NCBI GenBank assembly: GCA_003567075.1 | Contig: PXAU01000348.1 | Coordinates: 1 to 7,530, forward strand | DNA length: 7,530 bases | Reading direction: 5' to 3' | Source of the DNA: Trueperaceae bacterium | Lineage (GTDB): Bacteria > Deinococcota > Deinococci > Deinococcales > Trueperaceae | Shown: one piece after another, positions 5,505-7,530 of the stretch | Numbering within the stretch: position 1 is the stretch's first letter | How the letters are laid out: every line of letters begins with the position of its first letter | The notes under the pieces: generated by a model | Databases searched by the model: none | Seen by the model: the letters and a program-made list of their open reading frames with translations, nothing else | Told to the model about the DNA's origin: nothing | Position numbers and translations under genes: made by a program

Positions 5505-6166
5505 GCAAGCACGTGCTGATCGTCGAGGACGACACCGACATCAGCCGCCTGCTGCGGCTGGAGCTCGAGGAGGCCGGCTACCGGGTGTCGTGCTTCGACA
5601 CCGGCATGCGTGGCCTGGCCGCCATCCGTCAGGAGCGGCCGGACCTGGTGATCCTCGACCTGGGCCTGCCCGACCTCTCCGGCGCCGAGATCGCGCGCCG
5701 CGTCCGCCACACCGACCCGACACCCATCGTGATCCTGACCGCGCGCGACGACGTCGAGACCAAGGTCGCGATGCTCAACGCCGGTGCCGACGATTACCTG
5801 GCCAAACCGTTCCACATGGAGGAACTGCTGGCGCGCGTGGGGGTGCAGCTGCGCAAGCACGGCGGCGGCCAGCCGACGCGCATCGGCGACCTGCTCATCG
5901 ACGCGCTCCGACGGCAGGTCTTCTGGGGCGAGGCCGAGGTGCGGCTCTCGCCGCGCGAGTTCGAGCTGCTGCAGTACCTCGCCAGCCAACCCGGCCGCGT
6001 CTACGGCCGGGAGGAGATCGAGCGCAGCGTCTGGGGCGGCGACCTTCCGCTGGCATCGAACGTGGTCGACGTGCACGTCGCCAACATCCGCGCCAAGCTT
6101 CGTGAGGCCGGCGGGTTCGGGGTCATCCGCACCGTTCGCGGCGTCGGCTACGCCATCAAGGGCTGA
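5501..6166 (+). CDS. OmpR/PhoB-family DNA-binding response regulator
   Basis: Cytoplasmic transcription regulator activated by phosphotransfer from the adjacent kinase. 221 aa, normal for the family. Receiver domain about 1-118: acidic pocket E9-D10-D11, phosphoacceptor D53 in LVILDLGLPDLSG, switch Thr80 in ILTARDD, and Lys102 in YLAKPF, so every key residue is present. The C-terminal winged-helix domain (about 126-221) shows LSPREFELLQYLASQPGRVYGREEIERSVWG (149-179), recognition-helix region SNVVDVHVANIRAKL (186-200) and wing TVRGVGYAI (211-219). The GTG start is set by the GGAGG at 5491 and by the 4-nt GTGA overlap with the upstream gene. The kinase gene follows after one base. Possible targets include its own promoter region, where the 28-bp repeats lie, but the repeat spacing is not the ~11-bp spacing usual for PhoB-type sites. 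Confidence 0.95.
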   Translation: MSKHVLIVEDDTDISRLLRLELEEAGYRVSCFDTGMRGLAAIRQERPDLVILDLGLPDLSGAEIARRVRHTDPTPIVILTARDDVETKVAMLNAGADDYLAKPFHMEELLARVGVQLRKHGGGQPTRIGDLLIDALRRQVFWGEAEVRLSPREFELLQYLASQPGRVYGREEIERSVWGGDLPLASNVVDVHVANIRAKLREAGGFGVIRTVRGVGYAIKG

Positions 6167-6167
6167 G

Positions 6168-7529
6168 ATGGCCGAGCGCAGCCGGCGCCGCAGCCTGCCG
6201 CTGCGCTGGCGCGGGGCCCTGCTGGCCAGCGTGGCGATCGCGCTGCTGGCGGTGAACGCCTCGGTGGCCGCCTTCGTGGTGGTGCGCACCAGCCTTCAAG
6301 GCGACCTGCAGGACGCGCTCGCACGCGACGCCGAGCGCGTGGCGGCGCTCTATCAGGTCGGCATCGCCGGCAGCGCTCGCGACCTGCTGGTCGGGCCCAC
6401 GGGCGGCGTGATCGTGCAGCTCTACGACCCGCTGGGCCAGCTGCTGGTCGCCTCGGTCCCGCGTTTCGAGGCCACCGACGCGGCGCTGCCGGCCGGCACG
6501 GTGCTGGCGGCCAGGCGCGAGCCCGAAGGCGCGGCCTGGCGCGGCACGCTGGCGGAGATGCCGGTCCAGGCGGCGCTTCAGCCCTTCGACCTAGGCGTGG
6601 TGGCGGTGATCGGCGACACGCGCTTCATCGGTGGCGCGTTGGCGCAGCTGGCGCGGGCGCTGGCGGTGACCGCGGTGGTGGCGGTGCTGGTCTCGGCGGT
6701 CGTCGGCTTCACCGTCGCCAACGCGATCGTGCGGCCGGTGGTGGTGCTGGCGCGCCGTGCCTCGGCGCTCTCGCCCGAGCGCCTGGACCCGATCCCGTAC
6801 GACGGTCCGCGCGACGAGGTGGGCCAGCTGGCCGAGGTCCTCAACGACCTGCTGGGGAGGTTGCGGCACGCGCTGGACGCACAGCGGACCTTCCTGGCCG
6901 AGACCAGCCACGAGCTGCGCACGCCGCTCACCGCCCTGCAGGGCTTCCTGGCGCGCGCCCGCCGGCGCGCGCGGCCCGAGCTGGCGCGTGACCTCGACGA
7001 CGCCCAACGCATCTCGGCGGTCATGGCCCGGCTGGTGAGCGACCTGCTGCAGCTGTCGCGGGGGGAGACCGTCTCCGAGCTCGACCCGCACCTGCTCGAC
7101 CCGGCCGAGGACGTGCTGCGGCCAGTGGCGGAGGAGTTCCCGGGCGTGCGACTCGAGGCGGCGCCGGGCACAACGGTGGTCGGCGACCCGGAACGGTTGC
7201 GGCAGCTGATGCGCAACCTGACCGCCAACGCCGTGCGCGCCAGCGGCGACCCGGCGCTGGTGACGCTGCGCGCCCGGCCCCACGGCGCCACCGTCCAGAT
7301 CGAGGTGCACGACCGCGGTCCCGGCGTAGCGCCCGAGATCCGCGAGCGGGTGTTCGAGAAGTTCTTCCACGGCCCCGGCGGCGGCAGCGGCTTGGGGCTC
7401 GCCATCGCGCAGCAGATCGCACGCGCGCACGGCGCGCAGGTGACGCTGACCAGCGCCCCGGGCGACACCAACTTCGCTTTCGCCCTGCCCACTGCGGACG
7501 TGGCCGACGAGGAGCCGGGCGGGGTCTGA
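6168..7529 (+). CDS. Membrane sensor histidine kinase (EnvZ-like layout), partner of the upstream regulator
   Basis: 453 aa. A basic N-terminus (RSRRRSLPLRWRG) precedes TM1 (about 17-39), then an external sensor region (about 40-162) containing VQLYDPLGQLLVAS (83-96), TM2 (about 163-187), HAMP (about 188-240), and the dimerisation/phosphoacceptor helix FLAETSHELRTPLTAL with His248. The ATPase domain has the N box (N350, N354 in RNLTANAVRAS), D box DRGPGV (382-387), F box VFEKFF (395-400) and G box GSGLGLAI (406-413). The ATP lid between F and G boxes is short, HGPGG. All catalytic motifs look intact, so the protein should autophosphorylate and pass phosphate to D53 of the regulator. The start is ATG 6168, one base after the regulator stop, with AAGGG at 6158-6162. 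The frame is open further upstream, but that stretch overlaps the regulator in another frame and is discarded. The signal sensed is unknown. The stop is one base before the window end. Confidence 0.95.
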   Translation: MAERSRRRSLPLRWRGALLASVAIALLAVNASVAAFVVVRTSLQGDLQDALARDAERVAALYQVGIAGSARDLLVGPTGGVIVQLYDPLGQLLVASVPRFEATDAALPAGTVLAARREPEGAAWRGTLAEMPVQAALQPFDLGVVAVIGDTRFIGGALAQLARALAVTAVVAVLVSAVVGFTVANAIVRPVVVLARRASALSPERLDPIPYDGPRDEVGQLAEVLNDLLGRLRHALDAQRTFLAETSHELRTPLTALQGFLARARRRARPELARDLDDAQRISAVMARLVSDLLQLSRGETVSELDPHLLDPAEDVLRPVAEEFPGVRLEAAPGTTVVGDPERLRQLMRNLTANAVRASGDPALVTLRARPHGATVQIEVHDRGPGVAPEIRERVFEKFFHGPGGGSGLGLAIAQQIARAHGAQVTLTSAPGDTNFAFALPTADVADEEPGGV

Positions 7530-7530
7530 G

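Noticed and set aside
5784..6167. Upstream extension of the histidine kinase frame
   Set aside because: Overlaps the response regulator in another frame with Arg/Ser-rich composition; ATG 6168 has a good AAGGG site and gives a normal kinase N-terminus.
5228..6289. Long minus-strand open frame (353 codons) across the small protein and response regulator
   Set aside because: The plus strand holds a complete response regulator with all motifs; the antisense product has no recognisable domain.
6578..7492. Minus-strand open frames antisense to the histidine kinase
   Set aside because: Ser/Arg/Thr-rich shadow of a clear kinase gene.

Overview
This is a very GC-rich bacterial chromosome segment with tightly packed genes. 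The organism cannot be named from it. Three genes (minus-strand start at 1899, plus-strand starts at 2035 and 5121) have a TANNNT-like -10 hexamer 6-7 nt before a plausible start codon. That pattern is known for leaderless transcripts in the Deinococcus-Thermus phylum, so a Deinococcota member (Deinococcus/Truepera-like) is a reasonable but unproven guess. No mobile element, CRISPR array, tRNA or rRNA was recognised.

Layout. (1) 1-428 (+): the C-terminal part of an alanine dehydrogenase that starts outside the window. (2) 542-1899 (-): a two-gene operon of a shortened, degenerate FMN-dependent alpha-hydroxy-acid dehydrogenase-like protein, followed by ruvA with a GTGA start/stop overlap. (3) 1900-2034: a divergent promoter region carrying two 22-bp direct repeats. 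(4) 2035-3282 (+): a membrane-bound family-2 glycosyltransferase resembling the carotenoid/hopanoid-associated type. (5) 3255-4943 (-): a large exported protein with TPR-like repeats fused to a CPBP (Abi/Rce1-like) membrane domain whose catalytic residues appear to be lost. Its 3' end overlaps that of the glycosyltransferase gene by 28 bp. (6) 4944-5111: a second divergent promoter region with a 28-bp-period tandem repeat. (7) 5112-7529 (+): an apparent operon of a small secreted or anchored protein of unknown function, an OmpR/PhoB-type response regulator and its sensor histidine kinase, joined by a 4-nt overlap and a 1-nt gap.

How the genes work together. The kinase and regulator form a complete two-component system. 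The small exported protein is translationally coupled to it and may be an accessory or sensing partner (inference). RuvA is the Holliday-junction-binding subunit of RuvAB; its coupling to a putative FMN-fold pseudoenzyme is unusual. The most notable points are the two apparent pseudoenzymes (the FMN-dehydrogenase-like protein and the TPR-CPBP fusion), the two unexplained repeat clusters in divergent promoter regions, and a 9-base C homopolymer near the 5' end of the TPR-CPBP gene. I did not find a clear new multi-gene system; the best candidates for new biology are these individual items.
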